Origin: Sinorhizobium sp. A49
GTDB taxonomy: Bacteria; Pseudomonadota; Alphaproteobacteria; Rhizobiales; Rhizobiaceae
Length of the DNA: 41,729 bases
Direction: 5' to 3'
NCBI RefSeq assembly: GCF_002002725.1
Contig: NZ_MUNW01000074.1
Coordinates: forward strand, 1 to 41,729
Shown: positions 41,555 to 41,729 of the stretch, piece by piece
How the letters are laid out: each line of letters starts with the position of its first letter
Numbering within the stretch: the first letter of the stretch is position 1
The notes under the pieces: generated by a model
What the model saw: the letters and a program-made list of their open reading frames with translations, nothing else
Told to the model about the DNA's origin: nothing
Databases searched by the model: none
Made by a program: the position numbers and the translations under genes

Positions 41555-41729
41555 TTGAGAGAGCATGGCCACAACAGGCGCTGGCGGTTTCGCCAACCGA
41601 GTGTGCTTCCCGGGTTCGGTCTGGCGCTCGGCGTCACGCTTTTCTGGCTGGTGCTGATCATCCTCATCCCGCTGTCGGGATTGATCTGGCGCTCGAGCAG
41701 CCTCGGCTGGTCGCAGTTCATGACGTTGG
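41555..41729 (+). CDS. cysT: Sulfate ABC transporter permease CysT, 5' part
   Basis: The frame open to the window end reads 'RFRQPSVLPGFGLALGVTLFWLVLIILIPLSGLIWRSSSLGWSQFMTL', the well-conserved N-terminus and first helix of CysT (CysU), the inner-membrane permease of the CysTWA sulfate/thiosulfate importer. The likely start is TTG at 41555 with GAGGTG 8 nt upstream; CTG at 41549 is a weaker option and there is no in-frame ATG. About 58 codons are visible and the rest lies beyond the window. It continues the sulfur-acquisition theme of the region. Confidence 0.88.
   Translation, partial: MREHGHNRRWRFRQPSVLPGFGLALGVTLFWLVLIILIPLSGLIWRSSSLGWSQFMTL

Overview
The window looks like a chromosome or chromid segment of a Rhizobiaceae alphaproteobacterium (Sinorhizobium/Ensifer, Rhizobium or Agrobacterium type). 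The grounds are GC-rich DNA with strong third-position GC, dense operons coupled by ATGA overlaps, many solute-uptake systems (ABC and TRAP), an IclR-controlled 6-deoxysugar acid pathway, pseudoazurin, and small rhizobial families such as DUF4168 and DUF6500. No tRNA, rRNA, CRISPR array, prophage or intact insertion sequence was found. The genus is inferred; it was not tested by a search.

Left part (1-9.2 kb): envelope and miscellaneous genes. These are a DUF4168 secreted protein, an SDR, an L,D-transpeptidase, two lipoproteins (one with a permuted NlpC/P60-like His...Cys pattern), a tight cassette of an ICMT-like membrane methyltransferase, a lipoyl-less E2-type acyltransferase and an SDR carrying a C-terminal SEC-C zinc knuckle, a TerC-family metal transporter behind a structured leader, a DUF6500 protein, and a MarR/MFS pair whose MarR promoter is a perfect palindrome.

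Middle part (9.2-24.8 kb): a catabolic locus best read as non-phosphorylating L-fucose degradation. A sugar ABC transporter (binding protein, two permeases, UgpC-type ATPase) is followed on the minus strand by an enolase-superfamily enzyme, a RhaM-type mutarotase, a Gfo/Idh/MocA oxidoreductase, a MaoC protein, 2-keto-3-deoxy-L-fuconate dehydrogenase, a diketo-acid hydrolase and L-fuconate dehydratase. A second uptake system, a DctPQM TRAP transporter, follows. A divergent IclR regulator and an L-fuconolactonase complete the set. Paired boxes with the same 19-bp pitch precede the TRAP operon, the ABC operon and the lactonase gene and are the probable IclR operators.

24.8-28.5 kb: a minus-strand operon of a MaoC hydratase, a CaiB/BaiF CoA-transferase and a solute-binding-protein homologue that lacks a signal peptide, behind its own 23-bp inverted repeat; then an MgtC/SapB protein.

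28.5-32.4 kb: a redox block. Pseudoazurin has an FNR/FixK-type box and is divergent from a MarR protein with a four-cysteine C-terminal extension and an apparently leaderless promoter. An AhpD-like protein, a TlpA-like redoxin, a decayed glutamine amidotransferase and a MOSC-domain protein follow.

32.4-41.7 kb: organosulfur scavenging. SsuD sulfonate monooxygenase is coupled to an FAD/NAD(P)-binding protein and divergent from a flavin reductase. A TauABC-type transporter comes next, then a second, related FAD/NAD(P)-binding protein, an RBBP9-type hydrolase, and the start of cysT (sulfate permease) running off the window. A CTCTATAAA element recurs in front of the sulfur transcription units.
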